A DNA stretch of 55,216 nucleotides, from positions 1 through 55,216 of the forward strand of contig NZ_LDJJ01000026.1 in the NCBI RefSeq assembly GCF_001431465.1, written 5' to 3'. The notes beneath the pieces were generated by a model, which was not told the origin of the DNA, did no database searches, and saw only the letters and a list, made by a program, of their open reading frames with translations. The translations under genes were made by a program, and so were the position numbers. This DNA is from Stenotrophomonas terrae. Lineage in GTDB: Bacteria; Pseudomonadota; Gammaproteobacteria; Xanthomonadales; Xanthomonadaceae. Shown piece by piece: positions 8,149-17,134 of this stretch. The first letter of the stretch is position 1. Every line of letters begins with the position of its first letter.

Positions 8149-10026
8149 ATGTCTAATGTTCTTTCCACTGGCACCAGCGCGCTGATCGCCTTCCAACGGG
8201 CGCTGGCCACCGTCAGCCACAACGTCGCCAACATCAAGACTGACGGTTACAGCCGGCAGAAGGTGGATTTTGCCACTCGCGACCCCAGCGACGTGGGCTA
8301 TGGCGACGTCGGCAACGGCACCAAGATCACCGACATCCGCCGGGTCGCCGATCAGCTGGCCATTTCGCGCCTGCTCGATAGCAACGGTGAACTTGCACGC
8401 CTGCAGCAGCTGTCCGGCATGGCCGATCGCGTCGACGCGCTGTTCTCCGACGCGGCCACCAATGTCAGCGGTGTGTGGTCCAACTTCTTTGACGCCGTCA
8501 ATGGACTGGCGTCCAATGCCTCCGGCACCGCTGACCGCCGAGATGTGCTGGACAACGCCAGCACCCTGGTGAACCGCTTCAAGCAGCTCAATAGCAACCT
8601 CGACAGCCTGAACAGCGAGGTCAACAACGGCCTGATCTCCGCCGCCACCGAGGTCAACCGGCTGGCCAAGGAGATCGCGCAGATCAACGGCGCCATCGGC
8701 AGCAATGCCGCGGCGGCCGCACCGGACCTGTTGGACAGGCGTGATCAGCTGATCTCCAAGCTGGTCGGCTATACCGGCGGCACCGCGGTGATCCAGGACG
8801 GCGGCGTGATGAACGTCTATTCGTCTGGCGGCCAGGCCCTGGTTGTCGGCACCACCGCCTCGCAGATCACTACCGCAGCTGATCCCTACCAGCCCGAGCG
8901 CCTGCGTCTTGCGATCAAGACCCAGGGCATGACCGTGACCCTGGACAGCAAGGCGCTGGGCGGACAGATCGGAGGCCTGATGGAGTTCCGCGAAACCATA
9001 CTGACCCCCGCCCAGGCTGAGCTTGGCCGGATCGCGGTGGGCATGGCGCAGTCGTTCAACCAGGCCCACGCCGAAGGCATGGACCTGTACGGCGACATGG
9101 GCGGCAACTTTTTCAACCTGGGTACGCCGAAGATATCCAGCCATAGCGGCAATACCGGCACTGCAAGCCTCACCGCCAGCTATGGCGACCTGGGCGCGCT
9201 GGACGGCCAGAACCTGCTGCTCAAGTTCGACGGCAGCAACTGGCAGGCCAGCCGCGCCGATACCGGCGTGGCGGTACCGATGACCGGCACCGGCACTGCC
9301 GCCGATCCATTCGTGGTCAATGGCGTGCAGTTCGTGGTGGGCGGTACCCCCGCCACCAATGATCGCTTCCTGCTGCAGCCGACGGCCGGGGCAACCAATG
9401 ACCTGTCGGTGGCGATCACCGATCCCTCGCGCATTGCCGCCGCCAATCCGGTCAAGGGCACAGCGGTACTCAGCAACACCGGCACCGGCGTACTCGGCAA
9501 GCTGGACGTATTGAATGCTGGCAACCCTGCCCTGCTCAATCCTGCGGTGATCGCGTTCACCGACGCCAACAACTACACCATCGACGGTGCCGGCCCGTAT
9601 CCCTATACGCCCGGGCAGACCATCAGCGCCAACGGCTGGAGCCTGGTACTTGATGGCAAGCCCGCCGCAGGTGATCGCTTTGACATCGGCAAGACCGCCG
9701 CCGGCTCCAGTGACAACGGCAATGCCTCGCGCCTTGCCGGCGTGGAAGACGCAAAGGCATTCAGTGGTGGCACTGTCACCCTGAATGGCGCGCTCGGCGG
9801 CATGACCACGCAGATCGGCTCGGCGGCACGTGCAGCCGATTACTCGCTGCAGGCGCAGCAGGTGATCAATGACAACGCCAAGGCATCACGGGACTCGATC
9901 TCGGGCGTGAACCTCGATGAAGAGGCGGCGGACATGCTCCGGCTGCAGCAGGCCTACCAGGCCGCGTCACAGCTGATCTCCACCGCCGACACCATGTTCC
10001 AGACGATTTTGAAGGCGGTGGGCTGA
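8149..10026 (+). CDS. flgK: Flagellar hook-filament junction protein FlgK (HAP1)
   Basis: FlgK joins the hook to the filament. The 625-residue protein has the rod/hook N-terminus (LATVSHNVANIKTDGYSRQK, about residues 22-41) and the C-terminal HAP1 signature (SGVNLDEEAADMLRLQQAYQ, ending TADTMFQTILKAVG). The central region is variable and Gly/Thr/Ala-rich. The stop codon overlaps the flgL start by one base, so the two junction proteins are probably translationally coupled. Confidence 0.97.
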   Translation: MSNVLSTGTSALIAFQRALATVSHNVANIKTDGYSRQKVDFATRDPSDVGYGDVGNGTKITDIRRVADQLAISRLLDSNGELARLQQLSGMADRVDALFSDAATNVSGVWSNFFDAVNGLASNASGTADRRDVLDNASTLVNRFKQLNSNLDSLNSEVNNGLISAATEVNRLAKEIAQINGAIGSNAAAAAPDLLDRRDQLISKLVGYTGGTAVIQDGGVMNVYSSGGQALVVGTTASQITTAADPYQPERLRLAIKTQGMTVTLDSKALGGQIGGLMEFRETILTPAQAELGRIAVGMAQSFNQAHAEGMDLYGDMGGNFFNLGTPKISSHSGNTGTASLTASYGDLGALDGQNLLLKFDGSNWQASRADTGVAVPMTGTGTAADPFVVNGVQFVVGGTPATNDRFLLQPTAGATNDLSVAITDPSRIAAANPVKGTAVLSNTGTGVLGKLDVLNAGNPALLNPAVIAFTDANNYTIDGAGPYPYTPGQTISANGWSLVLDGKPAAGDRFDIGKTAAGSSDNGNASRLAGVEDAKAFSGGTVTLNGALGGMTTQIGSAARAADYSLQAQQVINDNAKASRDSISGVNLDEEAADMLRLQQAYQAASQLISTADTMFQTILKAVG

Positions 10027-11228
10027 TGAGTAACCGTATTTCCAGCAACATGATGTATGACCAGTCGGTCTCGCTGATGCTGTCCAAGCAAAGCAAGATG
10101 AACCATCTTGAGCAGCAGCTGGCCACCGGCAAGAAGATCGTCACTGCCAAGGATGATCCGGTCGCCTCCGGTACCGCCGTTGGCCTGGATCGTGTGCTTG
10201 CCGAACTGGAACAGCTGGGCAAGAACGCCAATACCGCGCAGAACCGGCTCGGTCTGCAGGAAAACACCTTGTCGCAGGCCAACGAACTGTTGGCACGGGT
10301 ATCGGAACTGACCGTGCAGGCCAACAACGCCGCCTTGTCAGCCGAGGACCGCAAGACGGTGTCCGCCGAGTTGCAATCGATCAAGGACCAGATGCTGGCC
10401 TTGGCCAATACCACCGACGGCAACGGCCGCTACCTGTTTGGCGGTGCCGCCGATGGCGCTGCACCATTCACCCTGGCCAATGGCACGGTCACCTACAACG
10501 GTGATCAGATCCAGCGCCAGGTCGAGGTAGCGCCAGGCACCTTCGTCAAGGATGCGCAACCGGGCAGCGAGGTTTTCCTGCGCATTCGCACCGGTGACGG
10601 CACCGTCGATGCAGCCGCGGCCGCCGGCAACAGCGGCAAGGCGGTACTGACCGACATCAGCCGTGATGGCTCGGGCAGCTGGAATGGCGACAGCTATACG
10701 CTGCGCTTCACCGGCACCGATACCTATGACGTCGTCGATGCCAGCAATACGGTGGTCGGCACCGGCACCTACAAAACCGGCGAAGACATTGTCTTCCAGG
10801 GGCTGCGGGTGCGTATTGAAGGCACTCCGGCCGCCGGCGATGCGTTCACCGCTGGCCAGGCCAGTACCCGCGATGTGTTCAGCACCATCGACCAGCTGGT
10901 GCAGACGCTGCAGATGGACACTTCCACGGAAGCCGGCCGCACCGCCCAACAGAACGCTTTGCAGGCAAGCATCCGCGATGTCGCGCGTGCATCCGGCAGC
11001 CTGATCGATGCACGCGCCGCTGGCGGCGCACAACTGAAATCCATCGACGATGCGGCCTCGCTGCGCGAAGCCAGCAGCATCACCCTTGAAAGCTCCCTGT
11101 CGCAGTTACGCGACCTCAACTATGCCGAGGCCATTGGGCAATACCAGCTCGAAGGCGCGGCCTTGCAGGCGGCACAGACCATCTTCACCCAGATGCAGTC
11201 GATGTCGCTGTTCAACATGATCCGCTGA
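10026..11228 (+). CDS. flgL: Flagellar hook-filament junction protein FlgL (HAP3)
   Basis: FlgL is the second junction protein between hook and filament and is a flagellin-like export substrate. The 400-residue protein has the flagellin-type N-terminal domain (MEQQLATGKKI-like segment LEQQLATGKKIVTAKDDPVA, about residues 28-47) and a C-terminal domain ending FTQMQSMSLFNMIR. It overlaps flgK by one base. The 66-base gap to the first flagellin shows no clear promoter, so flgL and fliC may be co-transcribed. Confidence 0.95.
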   Translation: MSNRISSNMMYDQSVSLMLSKQSKMNHLEQQLATGKKIVTAKDDPVASGTAVGLDRVLAELEQLGKNANTAQNRLGLQENTLSQANELLARVSELTVQANNAALSAEDRKTVSAELQSIKDQMLALANTTDGNGRYLFGGAADGAAPFTLANGTVTYNGDQIQRQVEVAPGTFVKDAQPGSEVFLRIRTGDGTVDAAAAAGNSGKAVLTDISRDGSGSWNGDSYTLRFTGTDTYDVVDASNTVVGTGTYKTGEDIVFQGLRVRIEGTPAAGDAFTAGQASTRDVFSTIDQLVQTLQMDTSTEAGRTAQQNALQASIRDVARASGSLIDARAAGGAQLKSIDDAASLREASSITLESSLSQLRDLNYAEAIGQYQLEGAALQAAQTIFTQMQSMSLFNMIR

Positions 11229-11294
11229 TTCCGTAATCCGCATCCTACCGCCTCCTCATACGCACCACGTCACCGAACACAACGGAGAAGTCCC

Positions 11295-12521
11295 ATGGCA
11301 CAAGTCATCAACACCAACATCATGTCGCTGAACGCTCAGCGCAACTTGAACACCAGCGGCAGCAGCCTGGCGACGTCCATCCAGCGTCTGTCCTCTGGCC
11401 TGCGCATCAACAGCGCCAAGGACGATGCCGCCGGCCTGGCCATCTCCGAGCGTTTCAGCACCCAGATCCGTGGCCTGGACGTTGCCGTGCGCAACGCCAA
11501 TGACGGCATCTCGCTGGCCCAGACCGCCGAAGGCGCGATGGTCGAGATCGGCAACAACCTGCAGCGCATCCGTGAGCTGGCCGTGCAGTCGTCCAACGCC
11601 ACCAACTCGGACAGCGACCGTGAGGCGCTGAATGCCGAAGTCGATCAGCTGCTGTCGGAAATCGACCGCGTCGCCAACCAGACCGGCTTCAACGGCACCA
11701 AGCTGCTCGATGGCAGCTTCACCGGTGCGCTGTTCCAGGTCGGCGCCAACTCCGGCCAGACCATCGGTATCAATGCCATCGTCGATGCGAACATCGACAC
11801 CCTGGGCCAGGCCGGCTTTGCCGACAACGTGAGTGGCGCAGGTATCGGCGGCACCGCCGCCACCGCCTCGGGCTCGATCAGCGGTATCACCGTCAGCGTC
11901 ACCCCGGCGGGCGCGGCCGCTGCCACCCAGATCAAGCTGGACGACATCAAGATCGAAGTAGGCGACGATGCTGCCGCCGTGCAGAAGAAGGTTGCGCAGG
12001 CGTTCAACAACAAGCTGGACCAGACCGGCATGTACGCCACCATCGAAGCCGGCGAACTGAAGCTGACCTCGGTCAAGGCCGGGCAGGATTTCGGCGGCGT
12101 CACCAATGGCACGCTGGCCGGTGGCACCGGCATCACCGTCTCGCTCGCTGCCGACCTGGGCGCCACCACCGCCGCTGCCGGCGTGGCCGCCAATGGCGGC
12201 GGCATCCGCCACATGGAGGATCTGGACGTCTCCAACTTCTCCGGCTCGCAGCGTGCGATCGAGATCGTCGACAAGGCATTGACCGCGGTCAGCAGCTCGC
12301 GCGCGGAAATGGGCGCCATCCAGAACCGCTTCACCTCCACCATCGCCAACCTGGCAACCACCTCGGAGAACCTCTCCGCTTCCCGTAGCCGTATCCGCGA
12401 CGCGGACTACGCCAAGGAAACGGCCGAGATGACCCGCACCCAGATCCTGCAGCAGGCCGGTACGGCCATGCTGGCCCAGGCCAACCAGGTGCCGCAGAAC
12501 GTGCTCAGCCTGCTGAAGTAA
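11295..12521 (+). CDS. fliC: Flagellin 1 (FliC)
   Basis: This is a filament subunit of 408 residues. The N-terminal D0/D1 domain ([40 protein letters not shown]) and the C-terminal D1/D0 domain ([20 protein letters not shown], then [20 protein letters not shown]) are canonical. The middle is the variable, surface-exposed part. An ACGGAGAAG ribosome site precedes the ATG. No sigma-28 or sigma-54 match was found in the short gap after flgL. A strong terminator at 12541-12572 follows. The first 100 or so residues are almost identical to flagellin 2 at 12878. Confidence 0.97.
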   Translation: MAQVINTNIMSLNAQRNLNTSGSSLATSIQRLSSGLRINSAKDDAAGLAISERFSTQIRGLDVAVRNANDGISLAQTAEGAMVEIGNNLQRIRELAVQSSNATNSDSDREALNAEVDQLLSEIDRVANQTGFNGTKLLDGSFTGALFQVGANSGQTIGINAIVDANIDTLGQAGFADNVSGAGIGGTAATASGSISGITVSVTPAGAAAATQIKLDDIKIEVGDDAAAVQKKVAQAFNNKLDQTGMYATIEAGELKLTSVKAGQDFGGVTNGTLAGGTGITVSLAADLGATTAAAGVAANGGGIRHMEDLDVSNFSGSQRAIEIVDKALTAVSSSRAEMGAIQNRFTSTIANLATTSENLSASRSRIRDADYAKETAEMTRTQILQQAGTAMLAQANQVPQNVLSLLK

Positions 12522-12540
12522 GCCGGTCGCACGTGTTCTT

Positions 12541-12572
12541 CGCAAAAACCCCGGCTCGCCGGGGTTTTTGCG
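12541..12572 (+). terminator. Rho-independent terminator after flagellin 1
   Basis: A perfect 15-base inverted repeat (12541-12555 and 12558-12572) with a 2-base centre, where the right arm holds CCGGGG followed by TTTTTG. It lies 20 bases after the fliC stop codon. The A-run in the left arm would also let it act on the opposite strand. Confidence 0.9.
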
Positions 12573-12585
12573 TTGCAGGCCCCTA

Positions 12586-12684
12586 TGTAGGAGCGGCGTC
12601 AGCCGCGAAGCCGAGATTGTTGAAAGTACAGGCTCTGTAGTGCCTGGAAAGCCACCTGCTTCGCGGCTGAAGCCGCTCCCACAT
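12586..12684. repeat. Inverted pair of REP units (BIME-like) between the flagellin genes
   Basis: A REP unit (GGAGCGGCGTCAGCCGCGAA, unit 12586-12611) is followed about 46 bases later by the inverted copy (GCTTCGCGGCTGAAGCCGCT, unit 12658-12684). The same family surrounds the RAYT gene at 44487-44957. It occupies half of the 356-base flagellin spacer (12522-12877); the remainder holds the terminator and the sigma-28 promoter. Confidence 0.8.
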
Positions 12685-12748
12685 GCCGGGTTCCACGCAC
12701 TTCCTCCGATGGACAGCGATTTTTGTCAATCCGAACCTACAGCAGCCC

Positions 12749-12775
12749 TAAAGCGTGGGAGGGTGCTGCCGTTAT
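12749..12775 (+). promoter_or_regulatory. Sigma-28 (FliA) promoter for flagellin 2
   Basis: TAAAGCGT, 11 bases, GCCGTTAT matches the FliA consensus TAAAGTTT-N11-GCCGATAA with exact spacing. It lies about 100 bases before the second flagellin start. FliA itself is not encoded in the window. Confidence 0.85.
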
Positions 12776-12877
12776 TGATATCAGCAGCGGTACTGCGGCC
12801 CCTACGGCACCTCCCACTGCACTCAGTACCGGTCAGGTTGAGCTGCCGGATCAAACGACAAAAAGGAATCCGAAACC

Positions 12878-14095
12878 ATGGCACAAGTCATCAACACCAA
12901 CATCATGTCGCTCAATGCTCAGCGCAACCTGAACACGAGCGGCAGCAGCCTGGCCACCTCGATCCAGCGCCTGTCCTCGGGCCTGCGCATCAACAGCGCC
13001 AAGGACGACGCCGCTGGCCTGGCCATCTCCGAGCGTTTCACCACCCAGATCCGCGGCCTGGACGTTGCCACCCGCAACGCCAACGACGGCATCTCGCTGG
13101 CCCAGACCGCTGAAGGCGCGATGGTTGAAATCGGCAACAACCTGCAGCGTATCCGCGAGCTGGCTGTGCAGTCGTCCAACGCCACCAACTCCTCGACCGA
13201 CCGCGAAGCGCTGAACTCGGAAGTCAACCAGCTGCTGAAGGAAATCGATCGCGTCTCCAACCAGACCAACTTCAACGGCACCAAGCTGCTGGATGGCAGC
13301 TTCTCCGGCGCCCTGTTCCAGGTTGGTGCTGACGCTGGCCAGACCATCGGCATCAACAGCATCGTCGATGCCAAGACCACCAGCCTGGGCACGATGAACT
13401 TCGCCGTCGACACCACGGCCGTCAACGTCGTCGCTTCCGGCGCCGCTGCTACCGCTGCCGGCAACGTCAGCGGCATCTCGATCGCGGTGACCGGCACCGG
13501 CGCAGGCGCCACTGCCAAGACCGTCAACATCGACACCGTCAAGTTTGAATCCGGTGATTCGACCCTGTCGATCAACAAGAAGATCGCCTCGGCCATCAAC
13601 GACAAGATGGACCAGACCGGCGTTTACGCCAAGATCGATGACAGCAACGGCGCAATCACGCTGCAGTCGGTCAAGGGCAACCAGTTCACCTCGGCCATGA
13701 GCCTGGGCACCATCAGCGGCGGTGGCCTGACCGCCGGCGCCGCGTTCACCGCGCAGGCCGCAACCAACGTCAGCGACGCCAAGAATGCCAGCAAGCTGGA
13801 TATCTCGAGCTTCGCCGGTTCGCAGAAGGCGCTGGAAATCGTCGACAAGGCACTGACCGCCGTCAACAGCTCGCGCGCCGACATGGGTGCGATCCAGAAC
13901 CGCTTCAGCTCCACCATCTCCAACCTGTCGACCACCTCGGAAAACCTGTCCGCTTCGCGCAGCCGCATCCGTGACGCTGACTACGCCAAGGAAACCGCCG
14001 AGCTGACCCGCAACCAGATCCTGCAGCAGGCCGGTACCGCCATGCTCTCGCAGGCCAACAGCTCCACCCAGAACGTGCTGAGCCTGCTGGGCTAA
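12878..14095 (+). CDS. fliC: Flagellin 2 (FliC paralogue)
   Basis: This second filament subunit has 405 residues. Its N-terminal 120 residues and C-terminal 80 residues are nearly the same as those of flagellin 1, while the central region differs (Ser/Thr/Ala-rich, with [15 protein letters not shown] and [16 protein letters not shown]). The start is [16 protein letters not shown] after an AAAGGAAT ribosome site. It has its own sigma-28 promoter and terminator, so the two flagellins may be made in different ratios. The variable Ser/Thr-rich surface region is where O-glycans would attach if the island at 21495 modifies flagellin. Confidence 0.96.
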   Translation: MAQVINTNIMSLNAQRNLNTSGSSLATSIQRLSSGLRINSAKDDAAGLAISERFTTQIRGLDVATRNANDGISLAQTAEGAMVEIGNNLQRIRELAVQSSNATNSSTDREALNSEVNQLLKEIDRVSNQTNFNGTKLLDGSFSGALFQVGADAGQTIGINSIVDAKTTSLGTMNFAVDTTAVNVVASGAAATAAGNVSGISIAVTGTGAGATAKTVNIDTVKFESGDSTLSINKKIASAINDKMDQTGVYAKIDDSNGAITLQSVKGNQFTSAMSLGTISGGGLTAGAAFTAQAATNVSDAKNASKLDISSFAGSQKALEIVDKALTAVNSSRADMGAIQNRFSSTISNLSTTSENLSASRSRIRDADYAKETAELTRNQILQQAGTAMLSQANSSTQNVLSLLG

Positions 14096-14138
14096 GCAAG
14101 CCGCGGGGCCGGTGGACCAGCCCCAAAGGTGACGTTTC

Positions 14139-14168
14139 CAGAACCCCCGCTTTCAGGCGGGGGTTCTG
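14139..14168 (+). terminator. Hairpin terminator after flagellin 2
   Basis: A 12-base stem (CAGAACCCCCGC at 14139-14150 and GCGGGGGTTCTG at 14157-14168) with a 6-base loop, 43 bases after the stop codon. No long T-run follows. Confidence 0.75.
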
Positions 14169-14204
14169 CGTTTGCAGCAGTTGCAGGGGGTGCCCAGGCA
14201 ATTG

Positions 14205-14220
14205 CGGCACACCACTTGCA
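14205..14220 (+). promoter_or_regulatory. Sigma-54 promoter for fliDST
   Basis: CGGCACACCACTTGCA has GGCAC and TTGCA elements with exact GG-N10-GC spacing. It lies 105 bases before the fliD ATG and just after the flagellin 2 terminator, so fliD appears to start its own RpoN-dependent transcript. Confidence 0.85.
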
Positions 14221-14324
14221 TGGTCAGCACGGCAACCGTCGCCGACTGCCTAAAGTTGCTGGGCAGGCGTGCCGATACAAGGGATAGCTGCACAGGCGTC
14301 CTACAGCCTAGACCAAGGAAACAC

Positions 14325-15683
14325 ATGGCCACCTCCTCTCTCGCTGCTGTCGGCTCCGGCCTCGACATCCCCACCATCGTCGCCCAGCTGGTGGCTGCCG
14401 AGCGCAAGCCGGCCGACAATCGCATCAACTCGCAGGGCACGGCGGCCACCGCCAAGCTGTCGGCGTTGGGCAACATCAAGAGCTCGCTGAGTGGCTTGCA
14501 GTCGTCACTGGAGGCCATGGTCAAGAGCGCCGATATCCGCGCCTACAAGGCGACGGTACCGGAGGGCGCGGGGTTCAGCACCAGCATCATCACCGATCCA
14601 AGCACCGGCAAGACCCTGGCGACAGCAGGCACCTACAACGTTGAAGTGCTCAGCCTGGCTACCACCCAGAAGCTCAGCTCCGGCGCGTTCGCTGCCGATG
14701 CGCCGGTGGGCGACGGAAAGCTGACGTTCGCCTGGGGCGACAAAACCCTGGACGTGGATATCGCCGAGGGCGCGACGCTGACCGAGATCGCCGCCGCCAT
14801 CAACAACGCGGCAAACGGCAAGGGCGTCAACGCCACCATCATTACCGCCAGCGATGGCCAGCACCTGGTGATGAATGCGGTCGACGCGGGCACCGACGGT
14901 GCGCTGAAAGTCAGCGCCAGCGGCGGCAATGGCGGCCTGTCTGCATTGACCTGGGATGGCGGTGCCGGCGGCATGGCCCAGACCACCGCCGCCAGCAACG
15001 CCAAGGTGCGCGTGGATGGCTTCGAGCGCGAGTCCAGCAGCAATTCAATTACCGACATCATTCCCGGTGTCACCCTCAACCTGAGCAAGGCCGAGGTGGG
15101 CACCACCCGCACGCTGACGGTGGCGCAGGACAATTCGCCGCTGAAGATCAACCTGCAGGCGTTCATCAGCGCCTACAACGCGACCACCGCCCTGCTCAAG
15201 AGCTCCACCAGCTACGACGCTACCAACAACAAGGCGTCCACGCTGACCGGCGATTCGATGATCCGCGGCCTGCAGCAGCAGATGCGCGGCCAGCTCAGCG
15301 CCAATGTCCTCGATCTGAAGGCACTTGGCGTGGCGATCAACAAGGACGGCACGCTCAGCTTCAGCAGCACCACCTTCGACAAGACCGTGGCCGAGAGCCC
15401 GGGTGCGGCGCAGGCGCTGTTGGGCAGCAAGGGCAGCCTGTCCAGCGGCGTCACCAGCATGCTCAAGAGCAACCTGGACAGCCAGGGCACCTTGACCCTG
15501 CGTACCGACTCGCTGAACAAGCAGATCAAGAAACTCGAATCCGATCTGGACGCGCTCGATGCGCGCATGGAGAAGGTATCGGAGCGTTACACCAAGCAAT
15601 TCACTGCGATGGACACACTGGTCGCACAGATGCAGAGCACCAGCAATTACCTGAGCCAGCAGCTGGCCTCCAAATCCAAGTAA
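14325..15683 (+). CDS. fliD: Flagellar filament cap protein FliD (HAP2)
   Basis: FliD caps the filament tip and folds exported flagellin into place. The 452-residue protein starts MATSSLAAVGSGLDIPTIVA, the FliD N-terminal signature, and ends in a coiled-coil region (LNKQIKKLESDLDALDARME, then MDTLVAQMQSTSNYL). The frame is open from 14172, but the extra residues lack family similarity and the sigma-54 site at 14205-14220 lies inside them, which supports the ATG at 14325. Confidence 0.95.
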   Translation: MATSSLAAVGSGLDIPTIVAQLVAAERKPADNRINSQGTAATAKLSALGNIKSSLSGLQSSLEAMVKSADIRAYKATVPEGAGFSTSIITDPSTGKTLATAGTYNVEVLSLATTQKLSSGAFAADAPVGDGKLTFAWGDKTLDVDIAEGATLTEIAAAINNAANGKGVNATIITASDGQHLVMNAVDAGTDGALKVSASGGNGGLSALTWDGGAGGMAQTTAASNAKVRVDGFERESSSNSITDIIPGVTLNLSKAEVGTTRTLTVAQDNSPLKINLQAFISAYNATTALLKSSTSYDATNNKASTLTGDSMIRGLQQQMRGQLSANVLDLKALGVAINKDGTLSFSSTTFDKTVAESPGAAQALLGSKGSLSSGVTSMLKSNLDSQGTLTLRTDSLNKQIKKLESDLDALDARMEKVSERYTKQFTAMDTLVAQMQSTSNYLSQQLASKSK

Positions 15684-15716
15684 TCGCAGTACTTATTGAT
15701 TTTCATCCACCACCCA

Positions 15717-15744
15717 CCGCTGCGACGAGCATCTCGTGCAGCGG
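15717..15744 (+). other. Hairpin in the fliD-fliS spacer
   Basis: CCGCTGC-G-ACGAG-CAT-CTCGT-GCAGCGG forms a 12-base-pair stem with a single bulged G, ending eight bases before the AAAGGAG ribosome site of fliS. It could tune fliS translation or protect an RNA end. No T-run follows, so a classical terminator is unlikely. Confidence 0.55.
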
Positions 15745-15768
15745 CTGAAACAAAGGAGTCCCATCCAC

Positions 15769-16191
15769 ATGTACGGTGCCAACCGCCACTATGCCGAGCA
15801 GTACCGCAAGGTCGGCGTTTCCAGCCGTGCCATCGATGCGGACCCCCATCGCCTGGTTGCGCTGCTGCTTGAAGGCGCCGGCGAGCGCATCCGCCGCGCT
15901 GAAGCCTGCCTGGCCAGCGGCGACCAGGCCCTGAAGGGCAAGGCCATCGGCGAGGCCTGCGCCATCATTGGCCACCTCAACGGTTCGCTGGATCATGAGG
16001 CCGGTGGTGACGTGGCCGGCAATCTGTCGGCACTATACGAATATGTACTGCACCGTCTGACCGAGGGTAACCTCAACAACGACGTCAATGCCCTGCAGGA
16101 GTCCCTGTCGCTGATGACCGAGATCGAATCCGCCTGGAATGCCATTCCCGCCGAGCAGCGCGCCATGCCAAACGCCGCCGGGGCACGTTGA
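15769..16191 (+). CDS. fliS: Flagellin export chaperone FliS
   Basis: FliS binds the C-terminus of flagellin in the cytosol and prevents early polymerisation. The 140-residue protein has the family start (MYGANRHYAEQYRKVGVSSR) and helical core (DPHRLVALLLEGAGERIRRA, then NLSALYEYVLHRLTEGNLNN). The ATG at 15769 follows an AAAGGAG ribosome site. The frame is open 11 codons further up, but those residues do not resemble FliS. The stop overlaps the next start by one base. Confidence 0.95.
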   Translation: MYGANRHYAEQYRKVGVSSRAIDADPHRLVALLLEGAGERIRRAEACLASGDQALKGKAIGEACAIIGHLNGSLDHEAGGDVAGNLSALYEYVLHRLTEGNLNNDVNALQESLSLMTEIESAWNAIPAEQRAMPNAAGAR

Positions 16192-16502
16192 TGACCGACA
16201 CCGCCCGCCAGGTACTGGATGCCCTGCACGAAGATCTGGATGCCTTGAAGAACGCCATCGACGCCGAAGATCATGATCGCGCCGAACAGATTGTGGCTGC
16301 GCATGATCAGCGTCTGCGCAGCTACATCCAGGACAACGGCGCAGCGGCTGCGGCAGACGCACTGCAACTCCTGCTGGAACAGCAGCACACCCTGACCGGG
16401 CGGATGCGCGAACTGCGCGACGAGGCGGCCGCACACCTGCGCGCCGAACGCCAGTCCACCCGCGCGGCCAGCGCGTATATACAGGCTGGAACCCTGGCAT
16501 GA
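16191..16502 (+). CDS. Small helical FliT/FlgN-like flagellar chaperone (putative)
   Basis: This 103-residue, mostly helical, charged protein (MTDTARQVLDALHEDLDALK, later ALQLLLEQQHTLTGRMRELR) sits directly after fliS, the position of fliT in many flagellar clusters. FliT chaperones FliD and, in enterics, inhibits FlhDC. Sequence similarity to enteric FliT is not obvious by eye, so the call rests on size, helical content and order. Its ATG overlaps the fliS stop, and its stop overlaps the next ATG, so the three genes are probably translationally coupled. Confidence 0.6.
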   Translation: MTDTARQVLDALHEDLDALKNAIDAEDHDRAEQIVAAHDQRLRSYIQDNGAAAAADALQLLLEQQHTLTGRMRELRDEAAAHLRAERQSTRAASAYIQAGTLA

Positions 16503-17071
16503 ACAGCACCGGCATCGATCACCCCGCGGAAACCGAGCTGTTCGACGACACGCTCAGCTGCGAGTTGTCGCTGCCGGTGGAATTCCAGGCCGGCGCCACG
16601 CTGCAGCGCCCCGGCAGTACCGAAATGCTCTTACGCAGCATTGCGCTGGTGGAAGACGCACGCAATGCGGATGACGGCAGCGACGAGCGCAACGACAACA
16701 GCCTGCAATTGCAACGGCTGGAAGCACGGCTGGATCTGACCCTGGTTCTGCTGGGGCGCCTGCTGCAACGCGACGCTCCGGCTGCAACGATCACAGCGCT
16801 GCGCTGGTCCCGGCATGGTCTGCGACTGCAGCGTGACGAGCTTGCCGGCTACGCGGCAGGAACCAAGGGCGTGGTCCGCCTGCAGCCGGCCGAGTGGCTG
16901 CCCGACCTGATCGAACTGCCCGTCGTGGTGCTGGCCGAAGCCGCTACCCCCAATGGCCCACAGTTATGGGTACGCCTGGACGCCCAGAACGAGGCCTTGC
17001 TGGCTGCCGTTGAGCGCCACCTGTTCCGCCTGCATCGCAAGCAGATCGCCGATAGTCGTCGCAACCGGTGA
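16499..17071 (+). CDS. Atypical PilZ-like protein of the flagellar cluster
   Basis: This 190-residue protein is soluble. The C-terminal part (ITALRWSRHGLRLQRDELAG, then IELPVVVLAEA and ending VERHLFRLHRKQIADSRR) resembles the end of PilZ domains. Proteins in this position in Xanthomonas clusters are, to my recollection, annotated as PilZ. The classical c-di-GMP-binding RxxxR and D/NxSxxG motifs are not visible, so it may not bind the nucleotide. An acidic segment (EDARNADDGSDERNDNS) and a short coiled region precede this part. It overlaps the FliT-like gene by four bases. Confidence 0.55.
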   Translation: MNSTGIDHPAETELFDDTLSCELSLPVEFQAGATLQRPGSTEMLLRSIALVEDARNADDGSDERNDNSLQLQRLEARLDLTLVLLGRLLQRDAPAATITALRWSRHGLRLQRDELAGYAAGTKGVVRLQPAEWLPDLIELPVVVLAEAATPNGPQLWVRLDAQNEALLAAVERHLFRLHRKQIADSRRNR

Positions 17072-17134
17072 GTGAATTGCAGATTGCTGCGCTGGCGCCT
17101 GCGCCGCCGCTCCGCTAAGGTGCAGCCTTCTGAT

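Noticed and set aside
11150..11170. Possible sigma-54 promoter in the flgL end ahead of flagellin 1
   Set aside because: GGCGCGGCCTTGC has GG and GC separated by 9 bases rather than 10, and it lies in the coding region.
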